Virus record (IMG/VR): IMGVR_UViG_3300042888_000872
Location: 1 to 44,530 of that record
Origin: a virus
DNA length: 44,530 nucleotides
Direction: 5' to 3' (one strand)
Positions within the stretch are counted from its first letter, which is position 1; each line of letters opens with the position of its first letter. The notes beneath the pieces are model-generated. The model was not told the origin of the DNA. It worked only from the letters and a program-made list of their open reading frames with translations, and did no database searches. The position numbers were made by a program, and so were the translations under genes. Positions 32,276-39,518 of this stretch are shown here, one piece after another.

Positions 32276-32758
32276 CTACCAGGTTGCTCCGGTGTCTACT
32301 GGAGTTGCACCGAGGGTGCTTTTCAGCAGATCTTCCACCGGAAGTTCTGAGCCTGGCTCGAATCCAGAAACATTATTGTCTGCCGGATAGTCGCCCTGTG
32401 CCTCACGAATTGTTACTCGTGCACCCAGTGCTTTGCCAAGGAGATCCTTGGTTTCTGGAACTTGGAAGTTGCCCTTCATTGGAATGCCAAGCGCTTCAAA
32501 GAAGCTTTGGGTCTTCCAGAAGTCCCCTGCCACATAAAGTGGGATTAGGGTGAACAGTCTTCTGTTCTCGTACTGGCCTGATACAACCTTTAGTTGCACC
32601 TTCCAGCGTGGCTTACCAGCATTGTCGCCACTCTTCACAGTGTCCTGTTGAATGTCGTAAATGGTGGTTTCGTACTTACCCTTTGGTAGCGGTTCGTATG
32701 ATGTTGATGATGCACTGCTCTGTGGCAGATTATCTGGGATGTTGATAAATGTACTCAT
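32276..32758 (-). CDS. DUF669-like / putative ssDNA-associated protein
   Basis: This 160-residue protein has YEPLPKGKYETTIYDIQ, then KPRWKVQLKVVSGQYENRRL, then LFTLIPLYVAGDF, the pattern of DUF669. That family is often encoded beside Sak4-type ATPases and is thought to bind single-stranded DNA in recombination. The C-terminus is acidic and flexible. It is followed by a 145-base gap before the primase gene, which holds the structured leader. Confidence 0.65.
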   Translation of the reverse strand: MSTFINIPDNLPQSSASSTSYEPLPKGKYETTIYDIQQDTVKSGDNAGKPRWKVQLKVVSGQYENRRLFTLIPLYVAGDFWKTQSFFEALGIPMKGNFQVPETKDLLGKALGARVTIREAQGDYPADNNVSGFEPGSELPVEDLLKSTLGATPVDTGATW

Positions 32759-32762
32759 GACT

Positions 32763-33491
32763 TTACTTTTCTCCTAGGTCTTTGATCATAGTCATAATTG
32801 TTTTCATGGTAGGCTCGTAAATTTTTGCTGGCAAACCAAAGCGGTTTCCCGATACGAGTCTATCTGAAGACTGGCAGTAAAGCACACGCTTTAGCCCTTC
32901 TTCAGTGCGTTCTGCAGTCATGTAACCGATAATATCCGGAATGGCTGGCAGGGTGTTCTTTGCTGAACCAGCAAGCATTGGCAAGATCTTTACCGCACCT
33001 GTTGATTCGTCCTTTTCATCCTGTGCGTGAGCAATCAGGATTGATAAGAATGGGGCAGAGTGGAGTTTGCGAGTGAGCTGTGTAGTCCACTCCTTCAAAT
33101 CTCCCCACTTGCCAAATCTGTTGTTTTTGTTTTCAGGCTTTTCAGCAAAGAACTTTTCAGCACGATCCATTGCAACACCTAGGGTGTCAATGATTACTGT
33201 CTTGTACTTATGCTCCTGGGTAGTTAGACCAGTAATAACTGTTTCTAACTGCTCGTGTGTTTCGACATTGATTACATCAACATCTTTCCAATCGCGAGCG
33301 ATAGCTGATGCTCCGCCTTCAACATCGATCAGCAAGACCGGTGAAAGCTCTGCTAGTTCTGCAGCTGAGTTTGCCAGCCATGTTTTACCACTCTTTGGAT
33401 CTCCATAGAGCAGAATTGTTTTAGGCACATTTAGCTGTTCAGCTTTTTTGATGAACTGCGCAAATGGTAGTGCAGGAATTTGAGTTCCCAT
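32763..33491 (-). CDS. Sak4-like RecA-fold ATPase
   Basis: This 242-residue ATPase has Walker A GDPKSGKTW (Gly30-Thr37) and Walker B KTVIIDTLG near residue 100, followed by a RecA-like core. Phage Sak4 proteins anneal or exchange strands during recombination-dependent replication. The neighbours fit: a Cas4-like exonuclease upstream and a DUF669 protein downstream. ATG 33491 has an AAGGAG SD. The frame is open upstream to 33530 but the promoter lies there. Confidence 0.8.
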   Translation of the reverse strand: MGTQIPALPFAQFIKKAEQLNVPKTILLYGDPKSGKTWLANSAAELAELSPVLLIDVEGGASAIARDWKDVDVINVETHEQLETVITGLTTQEHKYKTVIIDTLGVAMDRAEKFFAEKPENKNNRFGKWGDLKEWTTQLTRKLHSAPFLSILIAHAQDEKDESTGAVKILPMLAGSAKNTLPAIPDIIGYMTAERTEEGLKRVLYCQSSDRLVSGNRFGLPAKIYEPTMKTIMTMIKDLGEK

Positions 33492-33520
33492 TTTATTCTC
33501 CTTATTGTTTGTGTTATTTG

Positions 33521-33549
33521 ATGCTAACATACTTATTCGTTTATTACAA
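33521..33549 (-). promoter_or_regulatory. Leftward promoter TTGTAA-17-TAGCAT
   Basis: On the minus strand TTGTAA (33549-33544), a 17-base spacer and TAGCAT (33526-33521) stand about 30 bases before the ATG of the Sak4-like gene. The -35 overlaps the end of the upstream gene. The same TAGCAT -10 with a TTGNNN -35 at 17 bases precedes ssb. Confidence 0.45.
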
Positions 33550-33748
33550 TAACTTTTTTCAAAATTGTTAAAGTTCTAAAAAGTTTCCTTATAGACAAAA
33601 CAATAATTACTGAGCTGATGGTTATAAGTATGTAACTTATTAGCATGGTTTTCGAATCAACTGCGGCTATGTAAAGTAAACCAGCAAAAGCTAACCTAAT
33701 AAAAGCCATGACACAAATAGTTGTATATATCGCTAGTTTAGGGTTCAT
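33533..33748 (-). CDS. Small membrane protein
   Basis: This 71-residue protein begins MNPKLAIYTTICVMAFIRLA and has two hydrophobic segments, about residues 5-28 and 34-53 (MLISYILITISSVIIVLSI), then a basic tail. It overlaps the exonuclease stop by 4 bases (ATGA). It is probably an inner-membrane protein; no family is recognised. Phages often encode such proteins for superinfection exclusion or host takeover, but nothing here shows it. Confidence 0.65.
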   Translation of the reverse strand: MNPKLAIYTTICVMAFIRLAFAGLLYIAAVDSKTMLISYILITISSVIIVLSIRKLFRTLTILKKVIVINE

Positions 33749-34449
33749 GCTGGATCCGTTACCTTGCATTTGAAACATTGTTCCTGTCTATTAAACTGTT
33801 CTGGGTCTGGATTTATTCCCAGATTTTCCCAAATTGCTTCTAATCTTTTCCATGCCATTTCAGCGTGTGCCTGCTCATACTCAAAAGTGTATGACCAAAC
33901 ATCTGCATCATTGGTTCCATCCCTGTTTATAAAAACCAGAGAACATGAATCGATTGGTGTTCCAGCTTTACCTAGACCCCATGCGTAGATCTGTGCTTGG
34001 GTGTAGTACTTCTGTAAGTTATACAATACACCGGCATCCTGACTTTCTCCAAACACGACACGCTGATATTTTCTAGTTTTATCTCTGGTGCTGGTCTTCC
34101 AGTCCACAATGTGTCGATCATCTACTAGCACAAGGTCGGGCTTGCTGTGAATCTCACCATAGCCTTCTAGTGTTCCCAGAAAGATCTTTTGCTCAACGAC
34201 CGCTGAGGCTATCTCCGGCAGGTCTGACTTGGTTATCGCATCTTCTAAAAAGCTATGCGTGGCGGTGCCAATCTTGGCTCCTAACCAATACTTGAATGGT
34301 GCTTCTGGCATGCCAAGAAGCTTTTTTGCTAGATGATAGTCGCATGGATCAGAGAAGTCTGATGCGCCTATTTTCTTTTGTCTATCTCTATCTGACTCTT
34401 GCTTTAGTAGCGATAAAGTCATTTCGAGCATTCTATCGTTTGTTATCAT
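33745..34449 (-). CDS. Cas4/RecB-like PD-(D/E)XK exonuclease
   Basis: This 234-residue nuclease has His65 in GTATHSFLE, Asp105 in SKPDLVLVDD, Asp116/Lys118 in HIVDWKTS, and a QAQIYAWG motif. This is the order of the Cas4/RecB nuclease core, with Asp in the D/E-x-K position. Cys36 and two C-terminal Cys (EQCFKCK) suggest a possible Fe-S cluster, as in Cas4, though only three Cys are visible. It should produce 3' single strands for Sak4. ATG 34449 has an AGAGGAG SD and overlaps the WhiB stop by 4 bases. Confidence 0.85.
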   Translation of the reverse strand: MITNDRMLEMTLSLLKQESDRDRQKKIGASDFSDPCDYHLAKKLLGMPEAPFKYWLGAKIGTATHSFLEDAITKSDLPEIASAVVEQKIFLGTLEGYGEIHSKPDLVLVDDRHIVDWKTSTRDKTRKYQRVVFGESQDAGVLYNLQKYYTQAQIYAWGLGKAGTPIDSCSLVFINRDGTNDADVWSYTFEYEQAHAEMAWKRLEAIWENLGINPDPEQFNRQEQCFKCKVTDPA

Positions 34450-34796
34450 TTTTCTCCTCTTGGATATCTGTGTTCTGTAAAATCTATTCCGCCCCAAACG
34501 CCAAATCTTTCTTCATTTAAAACTGCGAAGTCATAGCATAGCTTAAGCAAAGGACAATCTGCACAAAGTTCTTCACACTGATCTTCTGTAAGCACCCTAG
34601 TGCCACCGGAGTCGTTTTCAAATCCAACATTGTCATAATCAGTATAAAAGTATGGATTATCTTTACATGGCCAAAACTTTACTTCATCCATGGCTTCGTG
34701 CAGCTGACTATATGCAGTTACGGCTTCTTTTTTTACCCCTAAAAATACAGGCCTTTCTGCCCCTTGTCTTTTAATCTTGTTCGTCATAATTGCCAT
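34446..34796 (-). CDS. whiB: WhiB-family Fe-S regulator
   Basis: This 116-residue protein has the four cluster Cys of WhiB proteins: Cys44, then Cys78, Cys81 and Cys87 in CADCPLLKLC. It is followed by FGVWGGIDF, the sigma-factor contact loop. WhiB proteins occur only in actinobacteria and their phages, where they change host or phage transcription. It overlaps a 46-residue membrane gene at its start and the exonuclease gene at its end. ATG 34787 is a possible alternative start. An extra Cys74 is present. Confidence 0.9.
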   Translation of the reverse strand: MAIMTNKIKRQGAERPVFLGVKKEAVTAYSQLHEAMDEVKFWPCKDNPYFYTDYDNVGFENDSGGTRVLTEDQCEELCADCPLLKLCYDFAVLNEERFGVWGGIDFTEHRYPRGEK

Positions 34797-34911
34797 AGTC
34801 CTCTATGTAATCTTCTTTAAGATTCTCTATTAAGACCATAGCGTAGAATCCGGCAAAAAGCAATACTGAAATAAAAATTATTACAGCTGTTATTGTCAAA
34901 AATACATTCAT
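34771..34911 (-). CDS. Mini membrane protein, 46 residues
   Basis: From ATG 34911 a 46-codon frame encodes one membrane span (MNVFLTITAVIIFISVLLFA, then GFYAMVLIENL) and an acidic cytoplasmic or external tail (EDYIEDYGNYDEQD). It starts one base after the upstream stop and overlaps the WhiB start. It fills an otherwise empty gap in a tight operon, so it is likely real. Function unknown. Confidence 0.65.
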   Translation of the reverse strand: MNVFLTITAVIIFISVLLFAGFYAMVLIENLKEDYIEDYGNYDEQD

Positions 34912-34912
34912 T

Positions 34913-35122
34913 TTACATTCCCAATGCAATCATCATCGATTCAAGTATTTTGTCCGCATCTTCATTGTTCTGAACAAGTGCAACCATCGAATCTAGCAGC
35001 TCCTGATTGGATATATTTCTTAAGTGAATAGCATATTCTTCCGGACTAAATGTTGGTGGATCAAGTTTGTTATCGTTCACCCAGGCTAAATAGTTTTCAA
35101 TGAACTGTATTTTATCTTGCAT
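34913..35122 (-). CDS. Small helical protein, 69 residues
   Basis: This acidic helical protein starts MQDKIQFIENYLAWVNDNK and has PPTFSPEEYAIHLRNI in the middle. ATG 35122 has an AGGAG SD at seven bases and overlaps the DUF3310 stop. The frame extends upstream to 35158 but inside the preceding gene. Its family is not recognised. Confidence 0.65.
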   Translation of the reverse strand: MQDKIQFIENYLAWVNDNKLDPPTFSPEEYAIHLRNISNQELLDSMVALVQNNEDADKILESMMIALGM

Positions 35123-35339
35123 CTTCGTTCTCCTGTATTCTTTTAATTTCATCTTCAATGTAAAAGATCGCTTTACGAAGATCCTGGATAGTTGTGTCTT
35201 TATTTTTTAGTCCAGCTCTCCAAAGGTATTTGAATGCGTTGCCAATGTTAAAATTCCTGTGTCTAGTTATTTCAATGCATTCAACGCCACTAGGGTCGCT
35301 AGTGTAATGCACAGGGTGATTTACTGCATCATTTTTCAT
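35112..35339 (-). CDS. DUF3310 protein
   Basis: This 75-residue protein has VNHPVHYTSDPSGVECIEIT, then FNIGNAFKYLWRAGLKN and DLRKAIFYIEDEI. This is the complete pattern of DUF3310, common in phage early regions and often annotated as a nucleotide kinase without proof. ATG 35339 overlaps the end of a 50-residue membrane protein gene. Confidence 0.85.
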   Translation of the reverse strand: MKNDAVNHPVHYTSDPSGVECIEITRHRNFNIGNAFKYLWRAGLKNKDTTIQDLRKAIFYIEDEIKRIQENEDAR

Positions 35340-35481
35340 TGTGATTCTCGCAATTTTCAATAGCTGTTTGTTCGGTTGTGTACTGCGACCAACAGTTAGT
35401 TTCAATTTTGTTGTTTAATATTAGAAATAACAAAATCAAAAGTATTGAAATAAAAACTATTAGAACTAATTTAGCTTTCAT
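35329..35481 (-). CDS. Mini membrane protein with two external-type Cys, 50 residues
   Basis: ATG 35481 opens a 50-codon frame: a strong N-terminal membrane segment (MKAKLVLIVFISILLILLFL), then a short soluble tail with two Cys in NCWSQYTTEQTAIENCE. The Cys are placed as if to form a disulfide outside the cytoplasm. It overlaps the upstream stop and the DUF3310 start, so it is coupled on both sides. Function unknown. Confidence 0.7.
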   Translation of the reverse strand: MKAKLVLIVFISILLILLFLILNNKIETNCWSQYTTEQTAIENCENHNEK

Positions 35482-35656
35482 CTGTTTCTCCCTTGATAAT
35501 AGACACTACATAGTCAAACATCTCTTGAGAGATATAATAACGCTCACCCTCGTATTCTAGTGCCTTGATGATGCGTTCACGTTCGCGCTCCGCACCCTGA
35601 TCCCTATAAAGATCTCGCACACTATCTGCGTTCTCAAAACGATTTTGATCAGTCAT
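35471..35656 (-). CDS. Small charged helical protein, 61 residues
   Basis: This protein starts MTDQNRFENADSVRDLYRDQ, followed by GAERERERIIKALEYEGERY and a final YVVSIIKGETDES. It is highly charged and helical; similar short proteins with RERERII motifs are common in phage early operons without known function. ATG 35656 overlaps the prepilin-peptidase stop (TAATG). Confidence 0.65.
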   Translation of the reverse strand: MTDQNRFENADSVRDLYRDQGAERERERIIKALEYEGERYYISQEMFDYVVSIIKGETDES

Positions 35657-36120
35657 TATTTTGCCACCAATGCAACTGTAAGTATCGAAGCAAAAGCAAA
35701 TATAACTATCGGCCCTAATGGAAGATGCGTGATTGAACGCTTTAGCAAAATAACTATTGTAGCTAAAAAGCCCAGAGCAAGCGATATAGGTGCCAACAAA
35801 AGTGCGCCTAGTGGGGTAAACCACGCTAAAAGCATTGTAAGTCCAGTCAAAAGTTTTACATCACCCATACCGATATGGTTTTTATAGTTCATAAATACAC
35901 CTAGAACAAATACAACAAATGCTATGCCCAGTGAAATTCCAAAAGTTGCCCAAGCCGATGTCAATATCGCTAACGATAGCTGTGATACAAAAGTGATTGA
36001 AATCATCGGCAACACAATCTTGTTCGGAAGCCTGTGTTGCTTCATGTCAATTACTAAAAGTGGTAATGCTGTTACTGCTATATATGCTACCGGCAGTCCG
36101 GTGATTATTGTTTCTAACAT
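35656..36120 (-). CDS. Prepilin-peptidase-like protein (A24 family, TadV/CpaA size)
   Basis: This 154-residue multi-span membrane protein carries both active-site motifs of the aspartic prepilin peptidases: Asp25 in VIDMKQHRLPN and Asp87 in GMGDVKLLTG. The usual C-terminal PLGP(I/V) element is also present (HLPLGPIVIF). It lacks the N-terminal Cys4 and methylase part, as in the short TadV/CpaA type that processes Flp/Tad pilins. It should act in the membrane and cut leader peptides. No pilin-like substrate was found in the window. It may act on host pilins. It lies between a Cys-rich mini-gene and a charged small gene in one operon, with an AAGGAG SD. Confidence 0.8.
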   Translation of the reverse strand: MLETIITGLPVAYIAVTALPLLVIDMKQHRLPNKIVLPMISITFVSQLSLAILTSAWATFGISLGIAFVVFVLGVFMNYKNHIGMGDVKLLTGLTMLLAWFTPLGALLLAPISLALGFLATIVILLKRSITHLPLGPIVIFAFASILTVALVAK

Positions 36121-36129
36121 GATCTCTCC

Positions 36130-36246
36130 TTAATCATTATTTTCTGTGCACCATGCACATCTTTTACCATAGCAAGAACATTCTGGATCTCCGCATGGAT
36201 CGCATTCGCATTCGGTAATCTCATTACCATCTTCATCTATAATCAT
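36130..36246 (-). CDS. Cys-rich mini-protein, 38 residues with seven Cys
   Basis: ATG 36246 overlaps the NlpC/P60 stop (TAATG). The 38-codon frame reads MIIDEDGNEITECECDPCG and later ECSCYGKRCAWC. Seven Cys (13, 15, 18, 23, 25, 30, 33) suggest metal binding, with no membrane segment or signal. It is followed by an SD and the prepilin-peptidase gene. Coupling and Cys spacing support a real gene. Function unknown. Confidence 0.65.
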   Translation of the reverse strand: MIIDEDGNEITECECDPCGDPECSCYGKRCAWCTENND

Positions 36247-36803
36247 TATTTTTCTCCTAAAATAAGCTGTGTTTTCTCTTGTTCAAGAACCCTTACAAAC
36301 CTAATCTGACTTTTTGAATAGTTGCTCAAAGGTTCAAGAACTGTTGTTCCATACATCAGATTAGCATTTACTACCATGTTTTGTCCAGCATAAATTGCAG
36401 AATGATAAAAGTTTTTTGAACCCTGATAAGCGAACACAACAATGTCGCCAACATTAGGTTTAGAAACTCTTTTACCAATATGTGCCTGCTTGTTTGCTGA
36501 ATGAGGTAGCTCCATGCCAAAGTGCGTGTAAGTCCATCGCACCATGCCTGAGCAGTCCCAGCCACGAGTGTTTGAACCTGAAAATACATAAGCAGTTTTG
36601 TTTACGCGAGAGATCAGAGCTTTCACTGTTTTTTGCATCATCGCATAATTCTTCTTTTCTTTAGTTATCTCCAAAAAATTATTTGACTCAAGAAACACAG
36701 TTGGCTTTTTTACATCAATAGAATTGTTTAACGCTGGTGTTGCGCATCCAGTCAAAACAAATGTTGCAACTCCTAATGATAGAAACATTTTTCTCTTAGA
36801 CAT
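36246..36803 (-). CDS. NlpC/P60 lipoprotein (cell-wall hydrolase type)
   Basis: This 185-residue protein begins with a lipoprotein signal (MSKRKMFLSLGVATFVLTGC), with Cys20 as the lipidation site. The NlpC/P60 domain follows: Cys84 in RGWDCSGM, LPHSANKQ, GDIVVF and His134 in YHSAIYAG form the catalytic set. Such enzymes cut the peptide part of peptidoglycan. As a lipoprotein it would be fixed outside the membrane, unlike the cytosolic M23 endolysin. ATG 36803 has an AAGGAAG SD. Its position in the early operon points to host-envelope change or exclusion rather than final lysis. Confidence 0.8.
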   Translation of the reverse strand: MSKRKMFLSLGVATFVLTGCATPALNNSIDVKKPTVFLESNNFLEITKEKKNYAMMQKTVKALISRVNKTAYVFSGSNTRGWDCSGMVRWTYTHFGMELPHSANKQAHIGKRVSKPNVGDIVVFAYQGSKNFYHSAIYAGQNMVVNANLMYGTTVLEPLSNYSKSQIRFVRVLEQEKTQLILGEK

Positions 36804-37021
36804 TATTCCCACTTCCTTTCTTTTGCTCCACGAAGAATTCTAGTTCCGATATCTGACAAAAACAAGATCCCCTTAGTATCTTTTGCAATCACATATTCCT
36901 TGGTCATAACGCGCGTGATGTTCAATACGCGCTCTCTCTCCGCCAGCACACCGGTGATAAAGATCTCGCGTTGCCCATCGGTCATATCAGCGTAAAGCAT
37001 CTGCAGCTCCTGTTCATTCAT
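36803..37021 (-). CDS. Small protein, 72 residues, unknown
   Basis: This protein starts MNEQELQMLYADMTDGQREI and has a middle FITGVLAERERVLNITRVMT and a C-terminal basic end (GAKERKWE). It is probably helical and cytosolic. ATG 37021 overlaps the helicase stop by 8 bases, and its stop meets the lipoprotein start. No family is recognised. Confidence 0.6.
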   Translation of the reverse strand: MNEQELQMLYADMTDGQREIFITGVLAERERVLNITRVMTKEYVIAKDTKGILFLSDIGTRILRGAKERKWE

Positions 37022-38477
37022 CAAATACATCCAAAAATTCATTTACACCAAGTCGGTTATATGTTGCTTGCGCTTGTGGAGCAATTTCTTCATCTGCATC
37101 TCTGCGCAAGCTCCTGTTCATATTCATCTGATCCACCAAAAGTTTAGACAACTGACCCTCGTCATAAGTGTCCTCAGCAATAATTTCATATGAAACAACA
37201 GCCCTAGTTTGCCCACGCCTATCCAATCTACCCATTGCCTGCTCATTTAGCAACCTATTATCGTCTTTGGATAGCCAGACCATCGTTGAACAGCGTTCTT
37301 GCAGTCCATCAGTGCCCTCACCAATTGCGGCAATTACACCTACAATGAACTGAATATCACCAGCAATAAAGTCTTCTAGAGCCTTGTCGCGCTCCTTTTG
37401 AGGTGCCTGACCTGACCACTCAAAGGCGGTAAAACCAGCCTTGGCTAACCTCGCAACAACTACCTTGGCAAACTTCTGGCTATGTGTAAGTACCAGCATG
37501 GCATCACCATCAGGGTGGTCTTCAATAATGTTGAATAGTTCATCGATCTTTGAAGACTTGCAATCATCGGCAAAATAAACAACATCATCAGGACTAATGC
37601 TTGGCGTACCTAAAGTTATCTGTCGCAACCTGATGCGTGTAGCAACCGGAATTTCCGCAGTCAATGGATGCTCACCAAGCCACACAAGAAGATCCTTTTC
37701 CATCTTTCTGTATATCCTGCGTTGTTCTGGAGATAGCTGTACTGTGCGTTCGATAGAAACAAGACTTGGTAAATCTGCATCCATGCCATCTGGGTGGAAC
37801 TCACAGCACTCCTCGCGTTTTAGGTGGCGAATGTAGCATGGAATACTTTTAGCAATCTCCCCAGACTTCTTCTCACCAACAACAATCTGACCAGCAAAAT
37901 AATCTGGCTTAGTTAGGCAGTAGGTATTTACCCAACGCCAAAAAGATCTTCCAGCTATATCTGGATATATCCAGCGCAATACAGACCAAAAACCTTCAAT
38001 ACGATTACCAGCAATTGTTCCAGACATTCCAATGCGTTGTTTAGCTTTTAGAGTTAAAAGCATCTTGGCAGTTTTACTATCGCGATTTGATGCTCGATGG
38101 ATCTCGTCAAACACTGCAAGATCTGGCGTAATGCCAATCCAAGTCATAGTCCTAAAGAACTCTGGACTAATCAAATACCAACCAGACTCACTGTTCTCGA
38201 TGCCTGCCATCGCCTGATGCCCTTGTGGTGATGAATTTATGTATTTCACTTCCGCATCTGGGATCTGGCGCAAAATAGTTTTGTGCCAAGCTCTCCGGTG
38301 CGTTCCCTTTGGAGCAATAACTAGCACACATTCTGCGCCAATATGTTTGGCAACTTCAATTGCAACAAGTGTTTTACCGCCACCAACCTGCGTTGCGATA
38401 ACACCTGTTCCGCCATTGTTGGCAATTTGATCTATATCTCTCTGTTGGTATGGGTAAGGCTTAAGTGGCTCTTCCAT
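37014..38477 (-). CDS. SNF2/DEAD-type DNA helicase
   Basis: This 487-residue superfamily 2 helicase has motif I QVGGGKT (Lys35), motif II DEIH, motif III RIGMSGTI, and C-terminal motifs IAAIGEGTDGL and QAMGRLDRRGQ. These are the SNF2-like set, suggesting DNA translocation or remodelling in replication or recombination. ATG 38477 has an AAAAGGAA SD and overlaps the preceding small gene by 17 bases. No nuclease domain is attached. Confidence 0.9.
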   Translation of the reverse strand: MEEPLKPYPYQQRDIDQIANNGGTGVIATQVGGGKTLVAIEVAKHIGAECVLVIAPKGTHRRAWHKTILRQIPDAEVKYINSSPQGHQAMAGIENSESGWYLISPEFFRTMTWIGITPDLAVFDEIHRASNRDSKTAKMLLTLKAKQRIGMSGTIAGNRIEGFWSVLRWIYPDIAGRSFWRWVNTYCLTKPDYFAGQIVVGEKKSGEIAKSIPCYIRHLKREECCEFHPDGMDADLPSLVSIERTVQLSPEQRRIYRKMEKDLLVWLGEHPLTAEIPVATRIRLRQITLGTPSISPDDVVYFADDCKSSKIDELFNIIEDHPDGDAMLVLTHSQKFAKVVVARLAKAGFTAFEWSGQAPQKERDKALEDFIAGDIQFIVGVIAAIGEGTDGLQERCSTMVWLSKDDNRLLNEQAMGRLDRRGQTRAVVSYEIIAEDTYDEGQLSKLLVDQMNMNRSLRRDADEEIAPQAQATYNRLGVNEFLDVFDE

Positions 38478-38628
38478 TCTGTTCCTTTTCAAAATTATTA
38501 TCTTCATGGCAGGCGCAGGTGCAAGTCCAAGACTTGTCATACCAATTTATTGTGTGCCTGCACTTATCGTGGGTCTGGGTGTGGCAGAACCCCGACACAT
38601 ATTGGGGCTCCACCTTTTCCACAGACAT
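38461..38628 (-). CDS. Small Cys/His-rich protein, 55 residues
   Basis: ATG 38628 overlaps the HTH gene stop (TAATG). The frame encodes SGFCHTQTHDKCRHTINWYD and KSWTCTCACHEDN, a C-H-H-C-H ... C-C-C-H pattern that is common in actinophage mini-proteins and likely binds zinc. The end overlaps the helicase start by 17 bases. Role unknown. Confidence 0.75.
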   Translation of the reverse strand: MSVEKVEPQYVSGFCHTQTHDKCRHTINWYDKSWTCTCACHEDNNFEKEQNGRAT

Positions 38629-39113
38629 TATCTACCTAATGCGTTTAGGATATTGTTTAGCAAATTGTTGCGGTAAATTTGTGTTATCACCGCAAGGTCG
38701 CCATCAATAAATTCAAGCTCACCATCAGGGCTAACAGACATAAACGCAGATCCTGTAAAACCACTGTCGCCAACATCAGTTAGATAGACTTGGCAACTGT
38801 TCTCAGACATGACATCGATCTTTAGCTTTTCCGCACCAATAATGCTGGCATTAACTTCAGTAAAGGTCGGTCCAAGTATCTCCTGAACAGTCTTGTAGTT
38901 GCTCGTACCGATTGCTTTACCCAATTGGGTCTTAGGCACACCTGCTTGAACCGCGTAGCGTAAAGCGTTGTCGCGTTCATTCTTGATGTTTTCTAGGCGG
39001 ATGCCAAGCTCACGCTTTAACTCTGCTTCAATGTTTGCCTTAGCAATTGTGTAGGCTAGGTGTTTTTCGCGCACAGTTTCTAGCGCGGATCTTGCTGGCG
39101 GTGATAACTTCAT
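38628..39113 (-). CDS. HTH DNA-binding protein
   Basis: This 161-residue protein has a long N-terminal helix (LETVREKHLAYTIAKANIEA, continuing with KNERDNAL), then a helix-turn-helix (GVPKTQLGKAIGTSNYKTVQ), then a beta-rich C-terminal half. Proteins with a coiled-coil plus an HTH like this occur in many actinophages as DNA-binding proteins of unknown target. It starts directly after the preceding stop. Confidence 0.65.
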   Translation of the reverse strand: MKLSPPARSALETVREKHLAYTIAKANIEAELKRELGIRLENIKNERDNALRYAVQAGVPKTQLGKAIGTSNYKTVQEILGPTFTEVNASIIGAEKLKIDVMSENSCQVYLTDVGDSGFTGSAFMSVSPDGELEFIDGDLAVITQIYRNNLLNNILNALGR

Positions 39114-39389
39114 TTACTTCACCGACACCAACAAGGTGCTATACGACCTGCTAATCATGTTCGTTAGCATCACGAAGTCTAAGGTCGTTGCCTTGACTTT
39201 GACGATGCCCACAAGTTGATACGGATCTTTTTTGACTGGCTTCAGATCGATTGACTGAACCTCATAGTCGTCAAACTTGAAGCTGTCGCTCTCTCCTGCA
39301 ATCTCGTATCTAATCTTTTTATCTTTAATGGCATCAATGGCGTAGCCAACAGTTTCGGCGTTGCCAGTGATTTTTATATTTTTAATCAT
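39114..39389 (-). CDS. Hypothetical protein, 91 residues
   Basis: This protein starts MIKNIKITGNAETVGYAIDA and has alternating strands and helices; the middle reads FDDYEVQSIDLKPVKKDPYQ. ATG 39389 follows a GGAG SD. No family is recognised. Upstream is a 129-base gap with a possible promoter and hairpin. Confidence 0.6.
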   Translation of the reverse strand: MIKNIKITGNAETVGYAIDAIKDKKIRYEIAGESDSFKFDDYEVQSIDLKPVKKDPYQLVGIVKVKATTLDFVMLTNMISRSYSTLLVSVK

Positions 39390-39518
39390 TTTATTCTCCA
39401 ATGTTTGTATTTGTAGTGAACAGTTTACACACATGTTCAGGTGATGTTTGACTAACGCAAGCCCTGTGATTTACTCTTACGAAACAGGGGGCTAGGGGAA
39501 GTCAAGTATATTTAGCGA
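39390..39518 (-). promoter_or_regulatory. Intergenic region with hairpin and possible -10 box
   Basis: On the minus strand CCCTGT and ACAGGG form a 6-bp hairpin with a 16-base loop after the zinc-ribbon stop, without a T tract. Further downstream, GTGTGTAAACT offers a TAAACT -10 like those at 544 and 44220, about 35 bases before ATG 39389. No convincing -35 is seen. It probably holds a weak promoter for the HTH/helicase operon. Confidence 0.35.

Noticed and set aside
33745-34449. CRISPR-associated Cas4 as part of a CRISPR locus
   Set aside because: There is no array or other cas gene; the neighbours are Sak4-like and DUF669-like proteins, so it is a recombination exonuclease.
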